This document shows positions 29,391 to 37,230 of a stretch of 64,000 nucleotides of DNA, piece after piece. Location of the stretch: assembly GCA_963744915.1 (NCBI GenBank), contig CAVUUY010000018.1:1-64000 (forward strand), in the 5' to 3' direction. The notes under the pieces were generated by a model. The model did no database searches, was not told where the DNA came from, and saw only the letters and a list, made by a program, of their open reading frames with translations. Source of the stretch: DATAFF01 sp963744915 (lineage in GTDB: Bacteria; Pseudomonadota; Alphaproteobacteria; Rhizobiales; Aestuariivirgaceae). Numbering within the stretch: position 1 is the first letter of the stretch; the number at the start of each line of letters is the position of its first letter. The position numbers and the translations under genes are program-made.

Positions 29391-30677
29391 CCCATCCTTC
29401 CTCGACAGCCAGCTGAGCACCAGCCGGATCCACCAGGGGTTTCCCGTATAGAGCGGATGGGTCGGGAACGGCCGGTCGGCAAAGACCGAGGGCGGATCGT
29501 TGCGCCGCAGGATGCGATGCGCCGCCTTGATGCCGAACCAGGTTCCCATCGGCACCCCGGCGAAGCAATAGCCGAGCGCGTAATGCATGCCCTGATGGGA
29601 GCCCAGATGCGGATACATGTCGAACGTCCCGGCACAGCGACCGGTCCACACATTGTCGATCCGCGTCTCGGCCAGCGCCGGGAAGATCCGGGTGAGCCGC
29701 GCCTTCAGGCGGTCGGCCACCGCCGGCATGTCGGGCCGCGCCCCGGTCAACCCGCCGAACAGGATGCGGCGCGGATCGTCGGGCGCCCGGCGCACGAAGT
29801 CGACGTTGAAGTTCCAGTCGACGCAGGTCCGCCCGCCGGGAAGGAGCTTCGCCGCGAGCTCCTCCTGCAGGGGCTCGGTGGCGATCATATAGGCATCGAA
29901 CGGGATCACCCGGCGGTCGAGATAGGGCATCATCCCGCCGGTATAGCCATTGGTGGCGACCAGCACGTCGCGGGCGAGAACCATGCCATGCGGCGTCGTG
30001 ACCTCGAAGCGGCCGGGATCGCCGGCAATGCCGGTCACGGTGGTCTGGCCGCGGATGTCGGCGCCGGCGCTTCGCGCCCGCTCCAGCAGCCCCTGGTGAT
30101 AAAGTCCGGGATGAAGGCCGGCATGATCGGGGATGATGGCGCCGCCGCAATAGCGCGCCGTATCGATCTCGGCACCCTGCTCGTTTCTGCCGAGCATCGC
30201 GAAGTCGTCGCCGAGATGCGTCTTGCGCAGGGTGAGCTCGCGGGCCATTGCCGCATGCTGGTTCGGCGTCACCGCCATCATGAAGCGTCCCTGGCGCCTG
30301 AGGTGGCAATCGATGCCCTCGACCTCGACCGTCTCGAACACGCAGTCGAAGGCCTGGCGCATCTCGCGATAGACCGAGACGGCACGCTCCAGTCCCTCGT
30401 TCTCCATGATGTCGGCGAAACTGTGCTTGAGCGTGCGCCCGACATAGCCGGCATTGCGCGTGCTGGCTCCGATCCCCGGCTCGCCGCGATCGAGCACCAG
30501 CACATGGCGGCCGGCCCGCGCCAGATGGAGTGCCGCCACCGTGCCGGTGAAGCCCGAGCCGACGATCACCACATCGGCGCCCTTGGGGAGCGGCCGCACC
30601 GCTGCCGGCTGGCGCGGCGCCGCCCGCCACCAATAAGGATCCTGGCTCGACGCGGCGGTGCTGGCTGACGCGCTCAT
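29388..30677 (-). CDS. FAD-dependent amine oxidase (DAO family)
   Basis: 429 residues from ATG 30677, whose ATGA overlaps the stop of the upstream dehydrogenase gene. The N-terminal FAD motif is ADVVIVGSGFTGTVAALHLA followed by GEPGIGASTRNAGYVG, as in D-amino-acid-oxidase-type sarcosine/glycine-betaine oxidases and gamma-glutamylputrescine oxidase. The C-terminal flavin-binding end is HYALGYCFAGVPMGTW. It would oxidise a secondary or N-methylated amine, releasing H2O2 or passing electrons on. Its neighbours point to catabolism of an amine or betaine. Exact substrate unknown. Confidence 0.8.
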   Translation of the reverse strand: MSASASTAASSQDPYWWRAAPRQPAAVRPLPKGADVVIVGSGFTGTVAALHLARAGRHVLVLDRGEPGIGASTRNAGYVGRTLKHSFADIMENEGLERAVSVYREMRQAFDCVFETVEVEGIDCHLRRQGRFMMAVTPNQHAAMARELTLRKTHLGDDFAMLGRNEQGAEIDTARYCGGAIIPDHAGLHPGLYHQGLLERARSAGADIRGQTTVTGIAGDPGRFEVTTPHGMVLARDVLVATNGYTGGMMPYLDRRVIPFDAYMIATEPLQEELAAKLLPGGRTCVDWNFNVDFVRRAPDDPRRILFGGLTGARPDMPAVADRLKARLTRIFPALAETRIDNVWTGRCAGTFDMYPHLGSHQGMHYALGYCFAGVPMGTWFGIKAAHRILRRNDPPSVFADRPFPTHPLYTGNPWWIRLVLSWLSRKDG

Positions 30678-31633
30678 CGCGCCCCCGCGCGGTCGTGCTT
30701 CAGCCAGCGGAACAGCTCCTCCATCCGGGCCGCGAGCAGGGCCTCGCCGTCCCGCTTCGTCCAATCATGAACGCCGCGCCGGTTGGCGAGGCCGTTGGCG
30801 CCGTCGGCAACCAGCCTCGCGACCGCTTCCGGCGGCTCCGGCGAACGGTCGAGATCGGGCATCAGCGAGCGGCCGAAGTGATACATCGTGGCAAGCCCGC
30901 CGGCATCGGCCGACTCGAGCGGCCCGGTAATCGCCACCCGGCGGCCGAAGCTGTTGCGCACCACCGCATCGATCGCCTCCGCCGAAGCGGCGCCCGAGGC
31001 CCACAGCGCCCAGGCCTCCCGCAGCATGGCGAATTGCAGCCGGTTGCCGATGAACCCGGCGATCTCGCGATTGATGATGACGGGCTCCTTGCCGGCCTGG
31101 CGAATGGCCGCCGCGGTGAACGCCACCACCGCGGGATCCGTCTGCGGTCCGCCACAGATCTCGACCAGCGGGATGAGCTGCGGCGGATACCAGAAATGCG
31201 CCGCAATGACCCGCCCGGGCGTGCTCACCTCGGCGATGAGCGCACTCGCCGGCTGTCCGCTCGAGGAGGCGAGCACCGCCGGTGGCGGGCAGATCTTGTC
31301 GAGCCGGCCGAACAGATCGCGCTTCAGCGCCAGATCCTCGGTCACGGCCTCGATGACGAGCTCGGCCGCCGCCGCATCCGCGAGCCGGGTGGTCGGGGTG
31401 ATCCGCCGCATGATCGGCTCGATCGCCGCGCGCTCCAGCAGCTGGTGGGCGACGAAATCATCGAGGCTGGCGCGGATCCGCTTCAGGGCGCGCTCGAGGC
31501 TGTCGCTGGCGCGGCCCACCAGCACCACCTTCTTGCCGGCCATCGCGAACAGCTGGGCAACGCCATGGCCGATAATGCCATTGCCGATCACCGCGAGCGT
31601 CTCGAAGCGCGATGGGACCTTCAGTTCAGCCAT
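30674..31633 (-). CDS. 3-hydroxyacyl-CoA dehydrogenase-like NAD enzyme
   Basis: 319 residues. A Rossmann domain (LAVIGNGIIGHGVAQLFAMA) is followed by VIEAVTEDLALKRDLFGRLD, LASSSGQPASALI and RVIAAHFWYPPQLIPLVEIC, matching the 3-hydroxybutyryl-CoA / L-carnitine dehydrogenase superfamily. The C-terminal helical domain has NREIAGFIGNRLQFAMLREA. The family's catalytic His lies in AAHFWYPP. First gene of a two-gene operon with the FAD amine oxidase (ATGA overlap), so it probably acts on the same pathway's hydroxy-acid or betaine intermediate. Confidence 0.8.
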   Translation of the reverse strand: MAELKVPSRFETLAVIGNGIIGHGVAQLFAMAGKKVVLVGRASDSLERALKRIRASLDDFVAHQLLERAAIEPIMRRITPTTRLADAAAAELVIEAVTEDLALKRDLFGRLDKICPPPAVLASSSGQPASALIAEVSTPGRVIAAHFWYPPQLIPLVEICGGPQTDPAVVAFTAAAIRQAGKEPVIINREIAGFIGNRLQFAMLREAWALWASGAASAEAIDAVVRNSFGRRVAITGPLESADAGGLATMYHFGRSLMPDLDRSPEPPEAVARLVADGANGLANRRGVHDWTKRDGEALLAARMEELFRWLKHDRAGAR

Positions 31634-31813
31634 TGATCAGCATCTCCAAGAATTGCGGGCTTCGGGTGCGGCGCCAAGCGAGATGGGACCTGCGTTTTTC
31701 CCTCCTCCCTGTCTGGGGGGAGAAAAGAGTAGAACAGGCGCATCCGAGCGGGAACTGTCCGTCGTCATGGGCTAGACAGTAGCGTGCCCGAGGTGGTTGA
31801 GGGAATTGCTGAA

Positions 31814-32524
31814 ATGAGCATCTCCGAGGCGGCGATCCGCCGGGCAATCGTCGAATGCTACCGCGAGCTGGGGCGCCGGGGACTCAATGTCGGCGCCGCC
31901 GGCAATGTCAGCGTCCGCTTCGGCGCCGGCATGCTGATCACCCCGACCGGCGTGCCGCCCGAGGAGCTCGCGGGCGATGCGGTGGTTGCGGCGGGCCTCG
32001 ATGGCAGCCATGCCGGCACCCTGCGCCCGTCCAGCGAATGGGCCATGCATGCGGCGGTTTATAAGCGCCTGCCCGATGCCGGCGCGGTCATCCACGGCCA
32101 TCCCGACGCCTGCGTCGCCCTCTCCTGCCTGCGCCGGCCGCTGCCGGCCTTCCACTACATGGTCGGCGGCTTCGGCGGCGACGACGTGCCGTGCACGCCG
32201 CATCTGACCTTCGGCACAAGCGCGCTGGGCGAAGCCGCCGGCGAGGCCATGCGCGAGCGCACCGCCTGCCTGCTTGGCAGTCATGGCATGCTGGCGCGCG
32301 GCGCAACCCTCGGGGAGGCCTTCGAAACGACCGAGCGGCTCGAGGTCCTGGTGCGGCAATATCTGCTGGCGCTGGCGGCCGGCGAGCCGGTCCTCCTCAC
32401 GCCGCAGGAGATCGCTCTCGCCGGCGAGCGTTATCGCGATTACGGTCGCAACGCCACCACACAAGCGCGGCCACCGCGCTGGAACGTGCCCGCGCGGCGT
32501 TCGACAAGGAAAGGTCAGCGATGA
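31814..32524 (+). CDS. Class II aldolase/adducin family protein
   Basis: 236 residues from ATG 31814. Zn-binding His residues are in VIHGHPDACVALSC and in LLGSHGMLARGATL; the substrate loop AAGNVSVRFGAGMLITPTG is typical of fuculose-1-phosphate and ribulose-5-phosphate epimerase-type enzymes. It could cleave or decarboxylate a small hydroxy-acid phosphate. It is divergent from the dehydrogenase/oxidase operon, and its stop overlaps the next start (ATGA). The start has a weak GAGGG Shine-Dalgarno; a GTG at 31784 is an alternative. Confidence 0.85.
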   Translation: MSISEAAIRRAIVECYRELGRRGLNVGAAGNVSVRFGAGMLITPTGVPPEELAGDAVVAAGLDGSHAGTLRPSSEWAMHAAVYKRLPDAGAVIHGHPDACVALSCLRRPLPAFHYMVGGFGGDDVPCTPHLTFGTSALGEAAGEAMRERTACLLGSHGMLARGATLGEAFETTERLEVLVRQYLLALAAGEPVLLTPQEIALAGERYRDYGRNATTQARPPRWNVPARRSTRKGQR

Positions 32525-33678
32525 ATCGAGCCGATACGCACCTTGGCAACTGGCGCCAGCCGCCGCACAATCGCTGGGCCTTCAACCATGTTCGCGAGCT
32601 GATCCCCACCGTCCGGGTGGCCGGCGCCAGGAGGCCGGCGCGCCTGCCGCGCCGCACGAGCGATCTCGCGGGCCTGCCGATCGCCGCGCCGGATGGCCGG
32701 ACGCTGCCGTTCGAGGAGGTGATCCGCCTCACCTTCACCGATGCGTTGATGGTGCTGCAGCACGGCACGGTGGTGGCGGAATGGTACGCGCATGCCGATG
32801 CCATGCGTGAGCCGCATGTCATCTTCTCGGTCAGCAAATCGGTAACCGGCATCCTCGCCGGCTGCCTGGTGGCGGACGGCATGCTCGATCCCGAGGCGAT
32901 GGTCACCGCCTATGTTCCCGAGGTCGTCGGCTCGGCCTATGGCGATGCCACCGTGCGCCATGTGCTCGACATGACGGTGAGCCTCGATTTCGAGGAGAAC
33001 TATCTCGACGAGACCGGCGCCTTCGCCCTCTACCGCAGGGCAACCGGGTGGAACCCGTCGCCGGTCCCCGCCGATCTGAGGAGCTTTTTCACCGAACTCA
33101 AGCGGCTCCCCGGTCCGCATGGCCAGCGCTTCGCCTATCAGTCGCCCAATTCCGATCTTCTCGGCTGGATCCTCGAACGGGCGGCAAGACAGCCCCTGCC
33201 GGCGCTCCTCTCCGAACGGATCTGGCAGCCGCTCGGGGCGAGCGATGCCGAGATCACCGTCGACCGCCTGGGGGCGCCGCGAACCGCCGGCGGAATCTGC
33301 ATGCGCATCGAGGATCTCGGGCTTTTTGCCGAGATGATGCGCAATCGCGGGGTGGCACGCGGCCGGCCGGTCGTGCCCGGCAGCTGGATCGACGACATCC
33401 GCAGCGCCGGCAGCCGGCAGGCCTGGCTCGACGGCGATCTCGTCAATCTGCTCCCGGCCGGGCGCTATCGCAGCCAATGGTACCAGACCGGCAACGAGCA
33501 TGACGCCTTCTGCGCCATCGGCATCCATGGCCAATGGATCTATGTCGACCCGCGAGCCGCCATGGTGGTCGTCAAGCAGTCGTCGCAACCGACCCCGGTC
33601 GATGACGCGATCGACCAGCTGACGCTCGCGGCCTTCGCCGGCCTGGGCCGGGTGGTCAGTGGGTCGAGCGCGGCTTGA
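32521..33678 (+). CDS. Serine hydrolase, beta-lactamase/EstB family
   Basis: 385 residues. The catalytic SxxK motif is in VIFSVSKSVTGILAG. The Tyr motif is FAYQSPNSDLLGWILE, and a Gly-rich strand GRYRSQWYQTGNEHD lies near the usual third motif. No signal peptide, so probably cytoplasmic. Members are carboxylesterases, amidases such as 6-aminohexanoate-dimer hydrolase (ERANHGVP-like relatives), or D-peptidases rather than drug-resistance enzymes. ATGA overlap with the aldolase gene makes a two-gene operon. The 3' end overlaps the converging phasin gene by 23 bases. Confidence 0.8.
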   Translation: MNRADTHLGNWRQPPHNRWAFNHVRELIPTVRVAGARRPARLPRRTSDLAGLPIAAPDGRTLPFEEVIRLTFTDALMVLQHGTVVAEWYAHADAMREPHVIFSVSKSVTGILAGCLVADGMLDPEAMVTAYVPEVVGSAYGDATVRHVLDMTVSLDFEENYLDETGAFALYRRATGWNPSPVPADLRSFFTELKRLPGPHGQRFAYQSPNSDLLGWILERAARQPLPALLSERIWQPLGASDAEITVDRLGAPRTAGGICMRIEDLGLFAEMMRNRGVARGRPVVPGSWIDDIRSAGSRQAWLDGDLVNLLPAGRYRSQWYQTGNEHDAFCAIGIHGQWIYVDPRAAMVVVKQSSQPTPVDDAIDQLTLAAFAGLGRVVSGSSAA

Positions 33679-34192
33679 GCTTGCGCACCTGCTGTTCGAC
33701 GGCCCCGGTCTGCTCCTGCGCCAGCTCCTGGGTGGCGTCGGTGAGCACGGTCATCATCCGGCGCGCCGCCTCGAAATAGTCCGACACCATGTTGCTGGCG
33801 AATTCCGCCTGGAACTTGGCGAGATCGGCGGGGTTGCGGCATTCGGCAAACCGCGCCGGCAGCTCCATCGCCTTGCGCATGCGCTCCGACATCAGCTCGA
33901 TCGATTGCCGCTGCACGTCCATCATGCGCTCGAACCAGTTCTCATAGGCGCCCTGCAGGCCCTCGGCCGCCCTGAAGCCGGCGTTGGCCTGATCGCCCAT
34001 GGTGCGCACCCAGTCCTCGATCTGCCGTTCGGCGGCGTCGCGGGCGATGCCATAGCGCTCCTGCAATTTGCCGAGCAGCACGTCGCGCCGGCCTTTCACC
34101 TGGTTCAGGTCGTCGCTTGTGAGCTTGCTCCATTGCTGCAGCGCTTTGCCCTGCAGGTCCTTCCAGTTGCCTTCGACGCGTTCCCAGTTCAT
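33656..34192 (-). CDS. CsbD-like domain fused to phasin
   Basis: 178 residues. Residues 1-58 match the CsbD/YjbJ stress-protein pattern (MNWERVEGNWKDLQGKALQQ, LTSDDLNQVKGRRDVLLGKL). The rest is a coiled, amphipathic phasin-type helix region (ENWFERMMDVQRQSIELMSE, DLAKFQAEFASNMVSDYFEA). Phasins coat polyhydroxyalkanoate granules. The combination suggests a stress-linked granule or nucleoid-associated protein. No PHA synthesis genes are close. Confidence 0.75.
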   Translation of the reverse strand: MNWERVEGNWKDLQGKALQQWSKLTSDDLNQVKGRRDVLLGKLQERYGIARDAAERQIEDWVRTMGDQANAGFRAAEGLQGAYENWFERMMDVQRQSIELMSERMRKAMELPARFAECRNPADLAKFQAEFASNMVSDYFEAARRMMTVLTDATQELAQEQTGAVEQQVRKLKPRSTH

Positions 34193-34285
34193 CCAAGCCT
34201 CCCTGATTGACCCGGCGCTGCCCCGAGACGGACCCTCAACGTGTCACCAAATCAGGCCGTTCCATAAATTGCGCACCTCGCGAGA

Positions 34286-34792
34286 TCACGCCGCGAAATG
34301 CCGAAAGGCCGCCACCACGTCCTTGTAGACAGCGCGCTTGAAGGGCACGATGACGCTGTCGAGCTCGTCCATCCCGGCCCACCGCCAATCGTCGAACTCG
34401 GCCTTGTGGCCGGGCGGCGCCGAGATGTCGATCTCGTCGTCCTTGCCCTCGAAGCGCGCAGCATACCACTTCTGGCGTTGCCCGCGCCACCGTCCGCCCC
34501 AGGCGATGCCGATGAGGTGCGGCGGCAGATCGTAGCGGTACCAGCCTGGTGCCTCGGCCATGATCCGGGCCGACCTGACCGAGGTCTCCTCGTAAAGTTC
34601 CCGGAGTGCCGCGGCGGCGGGATCCTCGTTCTCGTCGATCCCGCCTTGCGGCATTTGCCACCACAGGCCAGATCCCTCGTCATTGTCGATGTCGGTCCGC
34701 CGGCCGATCCAGACGAGGCCGCGATCATTCAGCAGCATGATGCCGACGCAGGGCCGGTACAAATGGTCCTGCTTTGTGGTGTTTTCGCTCAA
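34286..34792 (-). CDS. rppH: RNA pyrophosphohydrolase (Nudix)
   Basis: 168 residues. Converts 5'-triphosphate mRNA ends to monophosphate, triggering RNase E decay, and can hydrolyse diadenosine polyphosphates. The opening YRPCVGIMLLNDRGLVWIGR and WWQMPQGGIDENEDP are typical of RppH/IalA. The Nudix box GGIDENEDPAAAALRELYEE has all conserved Gly/Glu positions. The C-terminal KRAVYKDVVAAFRHF is also standard. Divergent from ku across an AT-rich 115-base interval. Confidence 0.93.
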   Translation of the reverse strand: MSENTTKQDHLYRPCVGIMLLNDRGLVWIGRRTDIDNDEGSGLWWQMPQGGIDENEDPAAAALRELYEETSVRSARIMAEAPGWYRYDLPPHLIGIAWGGRWRGQRQKWYAARFEGKDDEIDISAPPGHKAEFDDWRWAGMDELDSVIVPFKRAVYKDVVAAFRHFAA

Positions 34793-34907
34793 TTTTGGTC
34801 CTCTTTGCGCGCCGAATGGGGCACCATTGGAGATGTCTTTAACGTCATTTCAAGACTAAATGATAATATGCATTGGTGTGAGTGTGCGGTAGCAAGGGTC
34901 GTGTCAT

Positions 34908-35774
34908 ATGGAAAAACCGGGCAGCGTTTATTGGAAGGGCTCTCTGCGGCTGTCGCTCGTCACCATCCCGGTCGAACTTTATTCAGCCGTTGAAGCGCAG
35001 TCCGAGATCCGGTTCAACCAGATTCACAAGCCGTCCGGCAAGCGTGTCAAATATGAGCGGACGGTCCCCGGCCTCGGCAGGATCGAGACGGCCGACATCG
35101 TCAAGGGCTACGAGATCGAGCGCGACACCTATGTCCTCCTCGAGCCGGAAGAGCTCGAGGCGGTCCGTCTCGAAAGCAAGCGGACCATCGATCTCGTGCA
35201 ATTTGTCGAGGCCTCCGAAATCGACCAGCGCTATTACGAGCGCCCCTATTATCTGCTGCCGGCCGACGAGCAGGCGAGCGAAGGCTATGTCGTGATCCGC
35301 GAGGCTTTGCGCAAGACCGGCAAGGTCGCCATCGGCCAGGTCACCATGGGCGGGCGCGAGCATCTGGTGGCGGTGGCACCGGTCGAGAACGGCCTCGTCC
35401 TCGACCTCATCCGTTACGGCAACGAGCTGCGCCCGGCCGAGCGCTATTTCGATACCATCCCCGAGCACAAGCTCGACCGCGACATGCTCGACATGGCGCT
35501 CCAGCTGGTCGAGCGCAAGACCGCGCCCTTCGATGCCGAAGCCTTCTCCGACAGCTATTCGACGAAGCTGCGCGAGCTGGTCCGGGCCAAGGCCAGCGGC
35601 CGCACCATCATTGCCGCCGAAACGCCGGAGCCGGCCAGCAATGTCGTCGATCTGATGGAAGCCTTGAAGCGCTCCGTGCAGGCCGAGCGCGGCAGCACCG
35701 GCAAGGCCAAGAAGGCTGCAGGCGAGACCAAGCCGGCAACTCCCGCCCGCCGGCGTGGAGGATCAGGCAAGTGA
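34908..35774 (+). CDS. ku: Ku DNA end-binding protein (NHEJ)
   Basis: 288 residues, normal bacterial Ku length with a long Lys/Arg tail. Signatures: VYWKGSLRLSLVTIPVELYS, IRFNQIHKPSGKRVKYERTV, DIVKGYEIERDTYVLLEPEE and ELRPAERYFDTIPEHKLDRD. It forms a ring on broken DNA and recruits LigD; no ligD lies in this window. The basic tail (KAKKAAGETKPATPARRRGG) resembles DNA-threading C termini of rhizobial Ku. Upstream is AT-rich promoter DNA. A 57-codon gene overlaps its stop. Confidence 0.95.
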   Translation: MEKPGSVYWKGSLRLSLVTIPVELYSAVEAQSEIRFNQIHKPSGKRVKYERTVPGLGRIETADIVKGYEIERDTYVLLEPEELEAVRLESKRTIDLVQFVEASEIDQRYYERPYYLLPADEQASEGYVVIREALRKTGKVAIGQVTMGGREHLVAVAPVENGLVLDLIRYGNELRPAERYFDTIPEHKLDRDMLDMALQLVERKTAPFDAEAFSDSYSTKLRELVRAKASGRTIIAAETPEPASNVVDLMEALKRSVQAERGSTGKAKKAAGETKPATPARRRGGSGK

Positions 35775-35944
35775 GCGACAGCCTTGCCGACCGGTCGCCG
35801 GCGATCCGGCTGAGCGATGAGCAGATGGCGCTGTTGGAACGCGCCATCCGCGAGCTGCATTGGTCGCAGAACACGCCGCGTGAGCGTGACGCTGCCGAAG
35901 GCGTGGTCGACGCGGCGCGCCGGGTCGGCATCATCCGTTTCTAG
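35771..35944 (+). CDS. Small 57-aa protein coupled to ku
   Basis: A GTG at 35771 overlaps the ku stop (GTGA). The frame encodes SDSLADRSPAIRLSDEQMAL, LERAIRELHWSQNTPRERDA and ends with RRVGIIRF at 35944. The composition is helical and charged with no membrane or signal segment. The tight overlap and protein-like codon use argue that it is real. Function unknown; an accessory to Ku is inferred only from coupling. Its stop overlaps the end of the converging deacetylase-like gene. Confidence 0.55.
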   Translation: MSDSLADRSPAIRLSDEQMALLERAIRELHWSQNTPRERDAAEGVVDAARRVGIIRF

Positions 35945-37146
35945 CGAAAATAGGTGCTGACCGGCACCAGCACGATACCCCGCGATCGCGCCGCGACCGC
36001 CCATGCCTGGACCGCCTTGATCGTGCTCGGCAGCCCGCTTCCGACCCCCACCGCCAGCCCCTCGCGCGCCGCCTGCGCCTCGAGCCGCTGCAGGGCCTCC
36101 CGGGTCGCCGCTTCCGTTGCGTCGCCATCGATCATGACATGCGCCCGCCTGACCGCCATTCCCGCCGCCCGACCGGCCGCCTCGGCCTGCGAGCGGGCGA
36201 AGGAACCGTCGTCCAGGAACACGAGACCGCGCCGCGCCAGCTCCGCCATGATCGGGGCCAGCGCCTGCGGATCGGCGATGAGCTGGGCGCCCATGTAGTT
36301 CATCACGCCGACATAGCCGGCAAACCGGCCCAGGAACCACGCCAGATTGTCGAGCGTCTCTTGCGGGGACATCGCCGACAGCAAGGTGTGCGGGCCGGGA
36401 CTGACCGCGGGATAGCCAAGCGGCTCCATCGGCAGCTGGAGATAGACCTCGTGCCCATCGGCCCGCGCCCGGTTGACCAGCCGCTGCAGCCCGTCGGCAT
36501 AGGGCGCAAAAGCCAGCGACACATCGCCCGGCAGCTCGCGGATGGCCCGCTCGGTGAGTTCCCCGTTGAGCCCCATTCCGCCAAGGACGACGGCGACTTT
36601 CGGCCCGGCGCTGGCGAGAAGCTGGCGGTGGATCGGCCGCGCATAGACCTGCCAGGGTTTGCGGCCATCCTTGGCGATCCGTGGCAGCGGACCATAGGGA
36701 CCGCCCTCCGCGACCGTCCTCACCGGCGCCGCCACCATCGACAGCCGCTCGGCGCTGATCACCACCGGCTGGTCCGACCGAGCATCGGCGGCGGCGGCAT
36801 CATCGGCGCTGGTCGGCAGGTCGTCGAGCATGACCGCATTGGCCGGCGGCTCGGCCGCTGCCTCCCGCGCCGGAGGCAGGACGCCGCCATCCGTTCGATC
36901 GCTGCTGCGGCGCTGCGCGACACCATCGCTGCTTGCAGTCACCACCGGATCGCTGCTGCGGGTCAGCGCCACCCGGAACACCGGCGATGCCGGCTCGGGC
37001 CATGGCGCGAGCACCAGCCACAATCCGGCAACGGTCAGCACTATGGCGGTGAGACCGCTCGCAGCCTGTAGGACCGACGGCCGGAGCAGCCTCAACCGCT
37101 CAGCCGCCGTCCTCCGCCTGAGCGGTCGCCGGAATTTATCAGACAT
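35941..37146 (-). CDS. Divergent polysaccharide deacetylase family protein
   Basis: 401 residues. A single membrane anchor near residues 28-47 (AASGLTAIVLTVAGLWLVLA) is followed by a low-complexity linker and a NodB-like barrel: VAVVLGGMGLNGELTERAIR, EVYLQLPMEPLGYP, GVMNYMGAQLIAD, VFLDDGSFARSQAE. This 'divergent polysaccharide deacetylase' group (DUF610) lacks some of the metal ligands of true deacetylases. It is nearly always beside ctpA/envC in Hyphomicrobiales, as here, suggesting a cell-wall role in the periplasm. Activity unproven. Confidence 0.85.
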   Translation of the reverse strand: MSDKFRRPLRRRTAAERLRLLRPSVLQAASGLTAIVLTVAGLWLVLAPWPEPASPVFRVALTRSSDPVVTASSDGVAQRRSSDRTDGGVLPPAREAAAEPPANAVMLDDLPTSADDAAAADARSDQPVVISAERLSMVAAPVRTVAEGGPYGPLPRIAKDGRKPWQVYARPIHRQLLASAGPKVAVVLGGMGLNGELTERAIRELPGDVSLAFAPYADGLQRLVNRARADGHEVYLQLPMEPLGYPAVSPGPHTLLSAMSPQETLDNLAWFLGRFAGYVGVMNYMGAQLIADPQALAPIMAELARRGLVFLDDGSFARSQAEAAGRAAGMAVRRAHVMIDGDATEAATREALQRLEAQAAREGLAVGVGSGLPSTIKAVQAWAVAARSRGIVLVPVSTYFR

Positions 37147-37230
37147 CGCCCCATGAACCCGCCGACTCGCCGCCTGTCGGGCGGCGAATCACCCTAGGTT
37201 GCGATTATACCGGGCGAGGGCGCCGCTCTC

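Noticed and set aside
31690..31730. Terminator at CCTCCTCCCTGTCTGGGGGG
   Set aside because: It lies between divergent genes where no transcript should end; more likely a stray palindromic repeat fragment.
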